In this document: in pieces, positions 17,588 to 27,638 of the stretch
How positions within the stretch are numbered: the first letter of the stretch is position 1
How the letters are laid out: each line of letters begins with the position of its first letter
Assembly: GCA_029266495.1 (NCBI GenBank)
Contig: JAQSWS010000023.1
Coordinates: 1-46,715 of the forward strand
Length of the DNA stretch: 46,715 bases
Direction: 5' to 3'
Source: Rariglobus sp.
Lineage (GTDB): Bacteria; Verrucomicrobiota; Verrucomicrobiia; Opitutales; Opitutaceae
Program-made: the position numbers and the translations under genes
Notes under the pieces: model-generated
Told to the model about the DNA's origin: nothing
Seen by the model: only the letters and a program-made list of their open reading frames with translations
Databases searched by the model: none

Positions 17588-18486
17588 AATCTCAAAGCGA
17601 TTCCCGCCCCGACGAGACCGAAGCGATCCGTGCCGAAATCGACACAACCCGACATCGCATGGGTGAAACGATCGATGCACTGGGCCGGCGCCTCAAAGGC
17701 CGGCACCTGCTCGACGAGGCTCTGCACTTACTTCGCAAACAACAGGAGAACGGAAACATGACTAAATTAAAAAACAGGATCAGTGAATCGGCCGGCACCG
17801 CGTATCACTCCGTCGTCGACACCATCAAATCAAACCCGGTCCCGGTGGCGCTGGTTGGCGCCGGCGTGGGCTGGATCATCTACGAACGCGTCCGTTCGCA
17901 GCAGGCAGGCTCCGAAATCAAATTTGAGGAGAACCGCACCCTTCGCCCCTATGAAAACGCGTTTTCACCCGGTGCGGCGGCCGGTGCCTGCGGGGGGCCG
18001 ATTTCGGAATCCCAAGGGTGGGCGCGGAGCGGGGCGTCGTCCGCCGGTGGCAAAGTGTCCCGTGCGGCCCAGGCTGTTCAGCAGAAGGCGACCGAGATCC
18101 GTGATCGCCTGCGCGAGACCGGAATAGAGGCGGGGGAAAAGACGCGCCAGGTTTACGAAAAGGGCCGTGAACGTGTGACCACGGCGGTCGAGGAGCATCC
18201 GCTCCAGAGCGGGCTCGCGTTTCTTGCGCTGGGCGTGGTTGCCGGTTTGCTTCTGCCGACGCCGCAACGGATGCGCGCAAGGTTGGAGCCGAAGGCTCGC
18301 GAGCTGAGCGAACGCGTTCAGGAAAAGGCTCGGGATCTGGTGAATCGGGGCTCCCAAGTGGTGAAGAGTGCCACCGAAGCCGCCAGGCAGGAGGCAAAAG
18401 CACAGGGGCTTACGTCTGACAAAGGCAAGTCCGGTCAATCTTCCGAGGAAAAAGTCCTCACGCCGGGTGCCGTGTCCTCGGCCTAG
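17584..18486 (+). CDS. DUF3618-like membrane-associated protein
   Basis: This 300-residue protein carries the DUF3618 signature near its start: EAIRAEIDTTRHRMGETIDALGR without interruption from about residue 13. A membrane segment lies at about 85-98 (VALVGAGVGWIIYE). A long Ala/Lys/Glu-rich helical region follows (about 150-205), then a second membrane segment (about 209-222, LAFLALGVVAGLLLP) after EHPLQS. The C-terminus is helical and charged. The second half repeats the helix-EHP-TM-helix plan of YqjD/ElaB-type proteins, so it may be a fusion of DUF3618 with a YqjD-like unit. It is the last gene of the three-gene cassette. Confidence 0.78.
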   Translation: MKSQSDSRPDETEAIRAEIDTTRHRMGETIDALGRRLKGRHLLDEALHLLRKQQENGNMTKLKNRISESAGTAYHSVVDTIKSNPVPVALVGAGVGWIIYERVRSQQAGSEIKFEENRTLRPYENAFSPGAAAGACGGPISESQGWARSGASSAGGKVSRAAQAVQQKATEIRDRLRETGIEAGEKTRQVYEKGRERVTTAVEEHPLQSGLAFLALGVVAGLLLPTPQRMRARLEPKARELSERVQEKARDLVNRGSQVVKSATEAARQEAKAQGLTSDKGKSGQSSEEKVLTPGAVSSA

Positions 18487-18637
18487 GACCGGCCGGCGTG
18501 TGACTCCTCGAGCGGGTGGGGCTGGCGTTTGCGTCGCGCTTCTTTCCTGCATGCGGCGGTAAAGCAGGCGCGTCGCAAGCGACGGCCCTATCGATTCACT
18601 TCCGCCGGCTTACGCGATGGCGTGCCCGTGCCCGCAG

Positions 18638-20092
<1,455 letters not shown>

Positions 20093-20190
20093 GAAGAATC
20101 GGTGGCTCGATTTGAAAGGGTGGGGGCTGGCGGGAGCAGCGGTGTAGCGTTCGTCAAAGGCGTCTACCCTGGGCGCTGCCGGCGGATTGA

Positions 20191-20937
20191 TTATCTTCGC
20201 ACCGCTGAAAAACACAGCACCGGGGCGCTTGCCACGAACCCGTCCCAGTCAAGCGTGCGGTCTTGTGGTGTCAGGATTGAGAGATCGGCCTGCAACGGAT
20301 ACCAGGCGAAGTCCTCCAGTCCTGCCCCGGCCAGCTCCGTGGCATGGGCCTGCGGGTCCAGATAAAAGTTGTCGAAATGGAAGGTATGGTCGTCCTGAAA
20401 AAACGTGTAGGTGATCGCGGTGCCGTTCACGAGCGATGCGCCGGGTTGCAGGCTTTTCACGAAACCAAACGGGCGGGTGGCGGTGTAGCGCTCGGGCGCG
20501 TGCGCGGGATTGTTATTGATACCGACAAACCGGCCGCCGGGTCGCAGGTGCTTCGTGATCGCCCGGGCAAAGGCGGCCAGTTCGTCCAGCGAGCGAGCGT
20601 AGTTGAGCAGGTAGGCGGCGAAGACGATGTCGAAGGTTTCGCCGAGTTCGAGGTCCTGGGCTGCGCCCACATGGTAATCGATGCCGAGCGGCCGGGCGGT
20701 TTCTTCGGCGCGCGCGAGGTCAATCATGCCCGAGGATAGATCCACGCCGACGACTCGCGCCGCGCCGCGTTCACGCAGGCGGCGGCTATAAATGCCGTCG
20801 CCGCAGGCGAGGTCGAGCACGCGTGCGCCACGGATATCACCCAGCAGATTGAACAATGAGTGGACTTCGACGGCGATCCGCCACGGGGCGAATTTTGACT
20901 TCTTGTAATCGGCGGCGATGGAATCGTATTCAGCCAT
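20191..20937 (-). CDS. Class I SAM-dependent methyltransferase
   Basis: This 248-residue Rossmann-fold methyltransferase has motif I VLDLACGDGIYSR (40-52), the acidic motif II end VVGVDLSSGMIDLAR and the motif IV region FDIVFAAYLLNYA. It most resembles the toxoflavin-synthase-like/small-molecule methyltransferase group, with MAEYDSIAADYKKSKFAPWR at the N-terminus. The substrate is unknown. The next gene on this strand is an NCS1 permease, which could fit a nucleobase-like substrate, but that is speculation. Confidence 0.85.
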   Translation of the reverse strand: MAEYDSIAADYKKSKFAPWRIAVEVHSLFNLLGDIRGARVLDLACGDGIYSRRLRERGAARVVGVDLSSGMIDLARAEETARPLGIDYHVGAAQDLELGETFDIVFAAYLLNYARSLDELAAFARAITKHLRPGGRFVGINNNPAHAPERYTATRPFGFVKSLQPGASLVNGTAITYTFFQDDHTFHFDNFYLDPQAHATELAGAGLEDFAWYPLQADLSILTPQDRTLDWDGFVASAPVLCFSAVRR

Positions 20938-21178
20938 AAGTAGGAGTCGCTCACGTGAGCGGTATGGCGGGAATAAGGCGGTTTACGGACGAAATGACGA
21001 CAGCGATAATGATGAGCCGGCCATCTTTTTGACGCGCTCTTTCGGGAATCGCAGGCTATGCGCACCCGCGTCCATTCGCATAATCATGAAAATGAGGACG
21101 GATCGGGGCGAGTGAAGGACTCGTTTACATCCTGTCTTGTATGCACGGCGGATTCTCCGTGAAGTTCTCGCCGCTCGA

Positions 21179-23995
21179 ATGCCGTCACCCCGCCTTCATG
21201 TCCTTCCCTGGAACCAGCCGCTGGTTCACGCCGTCACGGCCTGGCTGGCACGTGGTTGGGCGGGCGAAGGTCCGCTCGACCTTTCCGACACGCTTGTGAT
21301 CACGCCCACCCGGCAGGCCGGACGGCGTTTGCGCGAGGCGCTTGCCGGTTACGCGGCGGCGCGGCGCCAGGCGGTGTTTCCCCCGCGGGTAATCATGCCC
21401 GAGGCGCTTGCAGCGCTCGATGCGCCGGCCGCCGGGATCGCTTCGAAGACCGAGGCGCTGCTCGCGTGGACGGAGGTCCTGCGCGACATCGACCTGGATG
21501 CATTTCGTGAGGTGTTCCCGGTTGATCCCCCGGTGCGCACGTTTGCATGGGCGGCGCGGCTGGCGCGTGAATTTCAACGGCTGCAGGTAACCCTCACTGA
21601 AAATGGCCTGAGGATGGCCGATGTGGCGGTGCGCGCCGGCGGAGATTTCCCCGAAGTCGAGCGCTGGCGTCAGCTCGGCAGGCTCGAGAGCGCGTGCGAT
21701 GGAGCCCTGGCCGCGCGGGGACTGCGCGATCTCCAGGCGGCGAAAATTGCTTTTTCGAAAAATCCAGCGGCGCCCGCCGGGGTGCGCCGCATCGTCGTGG
21801 CCGGCACGCCCGATCCGATGCCGATTGCGGTGAACGTGCTGGCAATTCATGGGACGAGGGGACTTCCGATCGACGTGCTGGTGTCGGGGCCGGCGGCCGG
21901 AGGGGATTATGCAGGTTTGTTTGACGACTGGGGACGTCCGGTGGCGACGGCGTGGGCGGCGCGGACTTTTGAGCTGACGGATTTTGAACGGCGCGTGCGA
22001 CTATGCGCGGATCCGGCGGCGCAGGCGGACATGATTGTGTCATGCGCGTCTGGATACGAGATTCCCGGTGGCCGGCTGGGCGTGGGGGTTGCGGATGCCG
22101 AGGTTTTGCCCTCTCTGGAAAACGGGCTGGCGCGCGCGGGCGTTCCGGCGTTCAACCCCGAGGGGCGGCCGCTGCGAACGGAGGCATTGCACACTTTGCT
22201 TTCGGCGCTGGCGGATTTGGTCAGGGATCCGTCATTTGCCACGGTGGCGGCGTTGTTGCGTTGCCCGGATATGCTGCGCTGGCTGGACGGGTCATCGTCG
22301 CGTTTGCTGGCCGCGCTGGACGAACTGCACACGGAGCATTTGCCGCCGACGCTGGCGGCGACACGGATTCATGCGAACGGTCGCGCTGCCTGGAATGACC
22401 TGGCGGTGGCGCTGGAGTCGGTTGTGCGGTTGAGGTCGGCACTGCTTGACGGGGATTTCCCCGGAAATGTGCGGGGGGTGTTGTCGGAAATTTTCAAGGC
22501 CCGCCGTTTTGATCTGGGAAATCCCGAGGATGCGCGTGCGGTCGAGGCGGCCCAGGCGTGGGGGGAGGTGTTGACGGAACTGGAAGCGGCGGCGGACCGG
22601 TTTCCAGGGCTGGAACCGGCGGACGTATGGGAGCTGTCATTGCGCGCGCTGGGCGACAGCCAGCGATTCGACGACAAGCCGGACGGAGCGGTGGAGTTGC
22701 AAGGCTGGCTGGAACTGTTGTGGGACGATGCCCCGCACCTGATCGTGGCGGGTATCAACGACGGGCGGGTGCCCGACGCGGTGGTGGGCGATGCGTTTTT
22801 GCCGGAGGCATTGCGCGAGCGGCTGGGACTCAAGACCAACGCCGGCCGCTTCGCACGCGACGCCTACCTGTTGCAAGCGCTGGCGGCGTTTCGCGAAGGC
22901 GGGCGCGGACGGCTTGATTTGCTGGTGGGCAAGACATCCGCGGCGGGAGATCCGCTGCGACCCTCGCGGCTGTTGTTTCTGTGTCCGGACGACGAACTGC
23001 CGGAGCGGGTGGCGTTTTTGTTCAAGCCGGCGGAAGCGGAGCGTCCGAATCTGGCGTGGCGCCGTGCCTGGAAACTGGCTCCGAGCACGGATGCAAAAAT
23101 CGAGCGGCTTTCGGTCACCGCATTTCGCGATTATCTGAAGTGTCCGCTTCGTTTTTATTTGAAGCATGGGTTGCGCATGCAGGCGGTGGACCCGCACAAG
23201 GCGGAACTCGATGCGATGGATTTTGGGAATCTGTGCCATGCAGCGTTGGAGGCGATGGGACGGACGGATTCGCCGGTGCGCGATTGCACCGATGCGGGCG
23301 TGCTGCGGGGATTTCTCCTGGAGGAACTCGAGCGGACGGCGCGTGCCCGCTATGGCGACATGCCGGTGCTGCCGCTGGTTGTGCAACTCGAGTCGGCCCG
23401 GCAGCGATTGTCCAAAGTCGCCGACGTGCAGGCGCAATTGCGCGCCGATGGCTGGGTGATCGAGCGCACGGAGTGGACATTTGAATTTTTATTGGAAGGT
23501 CTGCCGGTGCGCGGGAAGATCGACCGGATCGACCGCAATGAACTCACGGGTGAAGTGAGGGTGCTGGATTACAAGACCTCGGACACGCCGGTGAATCCGG
23601 AGGACGCGCATGTGCGTGCACCCAGGCGAAACGAGGACATGGAGGCGGTGCCGGCGTATGCGCGTTTTGAAGCGGGAGGCGGAGAGATGATTTGGATCGA
23701 CCTGCAACTGCCGCTTTATCTGAAGGCGGTGGAGGCGGAGTTTGGGCATGCGGTGGGGTGCGGGTATTTTAACCTGCCGAAGGCGGCGGGGGAGACGGGA
23801 GTGGCCTTGTGGAACGGATACGATTCCTCGTTGCAGGCGGCGGCGATAGGTTGCGCCGAAGGCGTGGTGCGGGCCGTGCAGGCACGGCGGTTCTGGCCGC
23901 CGGCGGAACTCCCGGCCGACTACGACGACTTCGCCGTGTTGTTCCAGCAGGGCGCCGCGTTGAGCGTGGCGTGGGAGGCGGAGGCCAAAGCATGA
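21179..23995 (+). CDS. AddB-like helicase/nuclease subunit (PD-(D/E)XK)
   Basis: This 938-residue protein (ATG 21179; an in-frame TTG at 21137 is possible) is the partner of the AddA-like gene, overlapping it by 4 bases. The N-terminal part has an inactivated helicase-like fold; the usual Walker A is replaced around ITPTRQAGRRLREAL. The C-terminal RecB-type nuclease domain (about 645-900) shows VTAFRDYLKCPLRFYL, FGNLCHAALEAM, GKIDRIDR and VLDYKTS (D797, K799), so the nuclease site is intact. AddAB processes double-strand breaks for recombination. Unlike classical AddB, the C-terminal CxxC cysteines of the iron-sulfur cluster are absent; the region reads FWPPAELPADYDDF. Confidence 0.85.
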   Translation: MPSPRLHVLPWNQPLVHAVTAWLARGWAGEGPLDLSDTLVITPTRQAGRRLREALAGYAAARRQAVFPPRVIMPEALAALDAPAAGIASKTEALLAWTEVLRDIDLDAFREVFPVDPPVRTFAWAARLAREFQRLQVTLTENGLRMADVAVRAGGDFPEVERWRQLGRLESACDGALAARGLRDLQAAKIAFSKNPAAPAGVRRIVVAGTPDPMPIAVNVLAIHGTRGLPIDVLVSGPAAGGDYAGLFDDWGRPVATAWAARTFELTDFERRVRLCADPAAQADMIVSCASGYEIPGGRLGVGVADAEVLPSLENGLARAGVPAFNPEGRPLRTEALHTLLSALADLVRDPSFATVAALLRCPDMLRWLDGSSSRLLAALDELHTEHLPPTLAATRIHANGRAAWNDLAVALESVVRLRSALLDGDFPGNVRGVLSEIFKARRFDLGNPEDARAVEAAQAWGEVLTELEAAADRFPGLEPADVWELSLRALGDSQRFDDKPDGAVELQGWLELLWDDAPHLIVAGINDGRVPDAVVGDAFLPEALRERLGLKTNAGRFARDAYLLQALAAFREGGRGRLDLLVGKTSAAGDPLRPSRLLFLCPDDELPERVAFLFKPAEAERPNLAWRRAWKLAPSTDAKIERLSVTAFRDYLKCPLRFYLKHGLRMQAVDPHKAELDAMDFGNLCHAALEAMGRTDSPVRDCTDAGVLRGFLLEELERTARARYGDMPVLPLVVQLESARQRLSKVADVQAQLRADGWVIERTEWTFEFLLEGLPVRGKIDRIDRNELTGEVRVLDYKTSDTPVNPEDAHVRAPRRNEDMEAVPAYARFEAGGGEMIWIDLQLPLYLKAVEAEFGHAVGCGYFNLPKAAGETGVALWNGYDSSLQAAAIGCAEGVVRAVQARRFWPPAELPADYDDFAVLFQQGAALSVAWEAEAKA

Positions 23996-26900
23996 AGACG
24001 CTTGGTCACAAGATGATCCTGGCCTCGGCGGGCTCGGGAAAAACCTATGCACTCACCAATCGGTTTGTGCAGTTGCTGGCATGTGGCGCACCGCCGGAGC
24101 GGATCGTGGCGCTGACGTTTACGCGCAAGGCGGCGGGCGAATTTTTCGACGAGATTCTGAACAAACTGGCGCGAGCGGCGTGTGATTCCAAGGAGGCCGC
24201 CCGCATCGGTGCGGAGATCGGGGAACCGCAATTGGGGCCGGCTGATTTCCTGCGAATGCTGCGCGCGATGGTGAGAGCGATGCACCGGTTGTCGTTGGGG
24301 ACGCTGGACGGTTTTTTTGCCCGTGTGGTGCGGGCGTTTCCGCTGGAGCTGGGATTGGGCGGCGACTTCGAAATTTTACAGGAACATGGTGCGCGGCTGG
24401 AACGGCAGCGGGTGTTGAGGCAGTTGTTTGCGCGCACGGGCGGCGAACTGGAGGGTGCGCAGCGGGAGTTTGTGGAGGCGTTCAAGCGCGCCACGTTTGG
24501 CGCGGAGGAGAAACGACTGGCGGCACGGCTGGACCAGTTCATCGATCTGCACCAGGAGGTTTATCTCAGCGCCCCGGATGGCGAAGCATGGGGGAATTCG
24601 TTGCGCATCTGGCCGGAAAAATCGGTCTGGCTGGAGCCTGCGGGTGATATCAAAGGGGCGGCGGCAATGCTGAGAAACTGGGCGTCAGGAGCCTGCCTGA
24701 ACGAAAAACAACGCGACCGTTGGGAGGATTTTCTGGAGGCATTCGATGCCTGGGCACCCGGTGCGATGCTGCCGGCACCGCTGGAGTATGTATTGAAAAA
24801 GGCGGTGGAGGCGTGGACGGCAGTCTGCGACGGAACGGCTGAACTGGTGATCGAGAGAAAGAAGCAAACGCTTACGGCCGACGCCTGCGCGGCGCTGGCG
24901 GTGCTCACGCGCACCGTGATCGGCGGCGAATTAAAACGGCGGTTGGAAGTGACCCGAGGGATTCACACGGTATTGAAGGGCTACGAAGCGATTTATCACG
25001 ATCTGGTGCGACGCGCGGGAAAGCTTACATTTGCGGATGTGCAACGGTTGTTGATGCCGGACGCCGGCCATGGTTTTTCGGGGCAGGGGGCACCGAGGCT
25101 TACAAGTGGCGATGCAGAAACGGAAGACGGGCGGCTTCTGGTGGACTGGCGCTTGGATGCAAAATTTGATCACTGGCTGCTGGATGAATTCCAGGACACG
25201 AGCCACGGACAGTGGAGTGTGTTGCGCAACCTGATCGACGAGGTGGTGCAGGATCCCGAAGGGCGGAGGAGCTTCTTTTATGTGGGCGACGTGAAGCAGG
25301 CGATCTATGCGTGGCGAGGCGGAGACCCGCGGCTGTTTCGCGAAATTTTCGACTATTATAACGCCGTTGCGCCGGGGACGATTACCGAAGGACGGCTTGA
25401 TGAATCGTGGCGTTCCGGGCCGGCGGTTATTGCAGCGGTCAACCGGGTGTTTGGCGATGCCGCTGCGCTGACACGTCTCGTGCCCGGAGCGGCTGCGGAA
25501 CGTTGGACACGCGAATGGCGTGATCATGTCAGCGCACGGCCACAGCTCGATGGGCAGGTGGCGTGGTTGCATGGTGAGGACGAACAGATGCGGGCGGGGC
25601 TTACGTTGCGATTATTGCAAGAGATCAAGCCATTGGAGCGCGGACTGTCGGTCGCGGTGCTGGTGCAATCCAACGATACGGCGACGTGGCTGGCGGATTA
25701 CTTGCGGCGCGAGGGCGGTCTGCCGGCCATTGCGGCGTCGGATTTGCAGGTCTGCACGGATAATCCGCTGACCACGGCGGTTCTGGCGCTCTTGAAGGTG
25801 GCGGCACATCCGGGTGATCGTTTTGCCCGCGAACATGTGCGCATGTCACCGCTTGTGGGTGTGGTCGAGGCCCCGGGGCTGGAGCGTGCAGAGGCTTTGA
25901 CGGATGCAATCCTGGGGCAAGTTCATGCGGAGGGCTTTGCCCGGACGGTGAAAATGTGGCTGGTGCGACTGGAACCGGTGCTAGCGATGGATGATGCGTT
26001 CAGCCGGGAGCGTGCGCGGCAGCTGATCGAGGCGGCTCAGTTATTTGACGAAACCGGAAGTCGCGATGTGGCGGAGTTTGTTCAATTTGCGGGGCGGCAC
26101 GTGGTGCGTGATACTGAGGCTGCGGCAGTCGTGCGTGTGATGACCATTCATAAGTCCAAAGGATTGGGCTTCGATGTGGTGATTCTGCCCGATCTCGAGG
26201 GGAACTCATTGTCGACAAGGCGGCGTGAGGGATTGGGCGTGCAAAGGACCCCCACACGGGTGGTGGAGTGGGTGTTGGACCTCCCGCCCCGGTTGTTTCA
26301 CGAAAACGATTCCGTATTGGCGGCGCATGTTGAGGCAGCGGAGGCGGACGCGGCTTACGAAAAGCTCTGTCTGTTCTATGTGGCCATGACGCGAGCCAAA
26401 CGGGCGCTTTACCTGATCACCAAGGCACCGAACGCGAAATCGGTGTCGGCTAATTTTCCGCGGTTGCTTGCGGATACCTTGGGTAAGGCCGGCCTCGCAG
26501 AAGACACGGGTGTGGGCGGGTGGACCGGAGACGGCGTGTCTGCCGGGGGCCGCGCGACTTGGTTCGAATCCATTGCCTTCATCGACGCGGCTGCTGATTC
26601 CGGAGCGCGGATTCGAAGCGGAATCGAAGTGTTGTCGACCCTGCCGCGGGTGGAACGGCATCCGGCGCGGACCCCCTCGGGATCGAAAGCGGCGATTGTG
26701 GCGGGTTCCGCATTGTTCGGCCCCGCGGGAACGAGTGCGGCGAGTTTTGGCACGGCGGTGCATGCTGCTCTGGCTGCGGTGGAATGGGGCGGTGTGACAT
26801 TGCCGGTGCTTGCGGCCTGGGCTGCGATGGGGCTGGACGGGAAAGTAATCTCCGAGGCACAGGAATGCCTGGAGGCTGCTTCATTGGCGGAGGTATGGAC

Positions 26901-27225
26901 CGTGCCTGCGAGTGGAGGGGAGGTATGGCGGGAGCGGGCGTTCGAGATCGTGCTCGAAGGCGCGTGGGTCACCGGGGTCTTCGACCGTGTGGTGCTGATT
27001 CGCGATGCGAGTGGAGTGGTCGGGGCGACGATTTACGACTTCAAGACCGATCGAACAGAACCGGGTGGGGAGAATCAATTGTCTCTGCGGTATGCGGAAC
27101 AGCTGACAATTTATCGAAAGGCCGCGGCGTGGCTGACGGGGTTGCCAGAGGCGCAGGTGAGATGTGCCTTGGTGATCACGGCACTACGGCGTGTCATGCC
27201 TGTTGCGGGCAACGGGGCAGATTGA
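23992..27225 (+). CDS. AddA/RecB-like UvrD-family helicase-nuclease
   Basis: This 1077-residue SF1A helicase has all motifs visible: Walker A ASAGSGKT (11-18), Ia LTFTRKAAGEF, II LLDEFQDTSH (D398, E399), III YVGDVKQAIYAWRGGD, IV DESWRSGP, V TIHKSKGLGFDVVILPD and VI LFYVAMTRAKRALYL. The C-terminal nuclease domain follows: FGTAVHAALAAVE, GVFDRV, YDFKTD (D1016, K1018) and QLTIYRKA. Start ATG 23992 overlaps the AddB-like stop (ATGA), giving translational coupling. The pair should unwind and resect DNA ends before RecA loading; a Chi-like regulator sequence is not identifiable here. Confidence 0.9.
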   Translation: MKTLGHKMILASAGSGKTYALTNRFVQLLACGAPPERIVALTFTRKAAGEFFDEILNKLARAACDSKEAARIGAEIGEPQLGPADFLRMLRAMVRAMHRLSLGTLDGFFARVVRAFPLELGLGGDFEILQEHGARLERQRVLRQLFARTGGELEGAQREFVEAFKRATFGAEEKRLAARLDQFIDLHQEVYLSAPDGEAWGNSLRIWPEKSVWLEPAGDIKGAAAMLRNWASGACLNEKQRDRWEDFLEAFDAWAPGAMLPAPLEYVLKKAVEAWTAVCDGTAELVIERKKQTLTADACAALAVLTRTVIGGELKRRLEVTRGIHTVLKGYEAIYHDLVRRAGKLTFADVQRLLMPDAGHGFSGQGAPRLTSGDAETEDGRLLVDWRLDAKFDHWLLDEFQDTSHGQWSVLRNLIDEVVQDPEGRRSFFYVGDVKQAIYAWRGGDPRLFREIFDYYNAVAPGTITEGRLDESWRSGPAVIAAVNRVFGDAAALTRLVPGAAAERWTREWRDHVSARPQLDGQVAWLHGEDEQMRAGLTLRLLQEIKPLERGLSVAVLVQSNDTATWLADYLRREGGLPAIAASDLQVCTDNPLTTAVLALLKVAAHPGDRFAREHVRMSPLVGVVEAPGLERAEALTDAILGQVHAEGFARTVKMWLVRLEPVLAMDDAFSRERARQLIEAAQLFDETGSRDVAEFVQFAGRHVVRDTEAAAVVRVMTIHKSKGLGFDVVILPDLEGNSLSTRRREGLGVQRTPTRVVEWVLDLPPRLFHENDSVLAAHVEAAEADAAYEKLCLFYVAMTRAKRALYLITKAPNAKSVSANFPRLLADTLGKAGLAEDTGVGGWTGDGVSAGGRATWFESIAFIDAAADSGARIRSGIEVLSTLPRVERHPARTPSGSKAAIVAGSALFGPAGTSAASFGTAVHAALAAVEWGGVTLPVLAAWAAMGLDGKVISEAQECLEAASLAEVWTVPASGGEVWRERAFEIVLEGAWVTGVFDRVVLIRDASGVVGATIYDFKTDRTEPGGENQLSLRYAEQLTIYRKAAAWLTGLPEAQVRCALVITALRRVMPVAGNGAD

Positions 27226-27300
27226 GCTTTACAGCGGGGGGCACAGGCTGTTTCACGGACGGTTTCTACACGAACCTTTCACTTCCAAATCTGACACCAC

Positions 27301-27402
27301 ATGGGTAACCTCAAAAAGAAACGCCGCCTCCAGATGAACAAGCACAAGCGCAAAAAGCGCTTGAAGGCCAATCGCCACAAGAAGCGCACCTGGCAGAAGT
27401 GA
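27301..27402 (+). CDS. COX24/AURKAIP1-domain mini ribosomal protein (bS22/mS38-like)
   Basis: This 33-residue, strongly basic protein begins [20 protein letters not shown] and ends RHKKRTWQK. The pattern [11 protein letters not shown]...RHKKRTW is diagnostic of the COX24/AURKAIP1 domain. That domain occurs in mitochondrial mS38 and in the 33-residue bS22 of mycobacterial small subunits near the decoding centre. It is followed by a strong intrinsic terminator. The start lacks a Shine-Dalgarno sequence (CTGACACCAC before ATG). The ribosomal role is inferred from the family. Confidence 0.88.
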   Translation: MGNLKKKRRLQMNKHKRKKRLKANRHKKRTWQK

Positions 27403-27432
27403 GGAGGAATCTTCCTTCAGCTGGCACATTTT

Positions 27433-27460
27433 AGCCCGCCTCCTATCAGGCGGGCTTTTT
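27433..27460 (+). terminator. Intrinsic terminator after the COX24-like gene
   Basis: A 9-bp stem AGCCCGCCT (27433-27441) pairs with AGGCGGGCT (27448-27456) over a 6-base loop, followed by TTTTT. It separates the mini ribosomal gene from the pilus operon. Confidence 0.9.
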
Positions 27461-27638
27461 AATGGGCTTTCATGAAAGAAGAGTAAATGAGCCCCGGGAA
27501 AATTACTTAGGGGGATTTGCCTTGAAGTGCATGGCTTCTGCTAAGAGGGTGCCTCCCTCATTGAGGACTAGCGATTTCACGACCCTTAACGCCAGAGTGT
27601 TACATGTAAATCCGGCCTGATTTAGGCGCGCAAGACGC

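Noticed and set aside
17153-18486. Prophage remnant suggested by the Holin-X-like gene
   Set aside because: No integrase, structural, lysis or att-like sequences are present, and this holin-named family is usually chromosomal.
18572-18583. GTCGC-AA-GCGAC palindrome between DUF3618 and NCS1 genes
   Set aside because: The stem of five pairs is too short to call a terminator, though it could belong to a repeat family if seen many times elsewhere.
27461-27638. Sigma-54 type promoter before the pilus operon
   Set aside because: TGGC and TGCT elements are present near 27530-27540 but do not have the -24/-12 GG...GC spacing.
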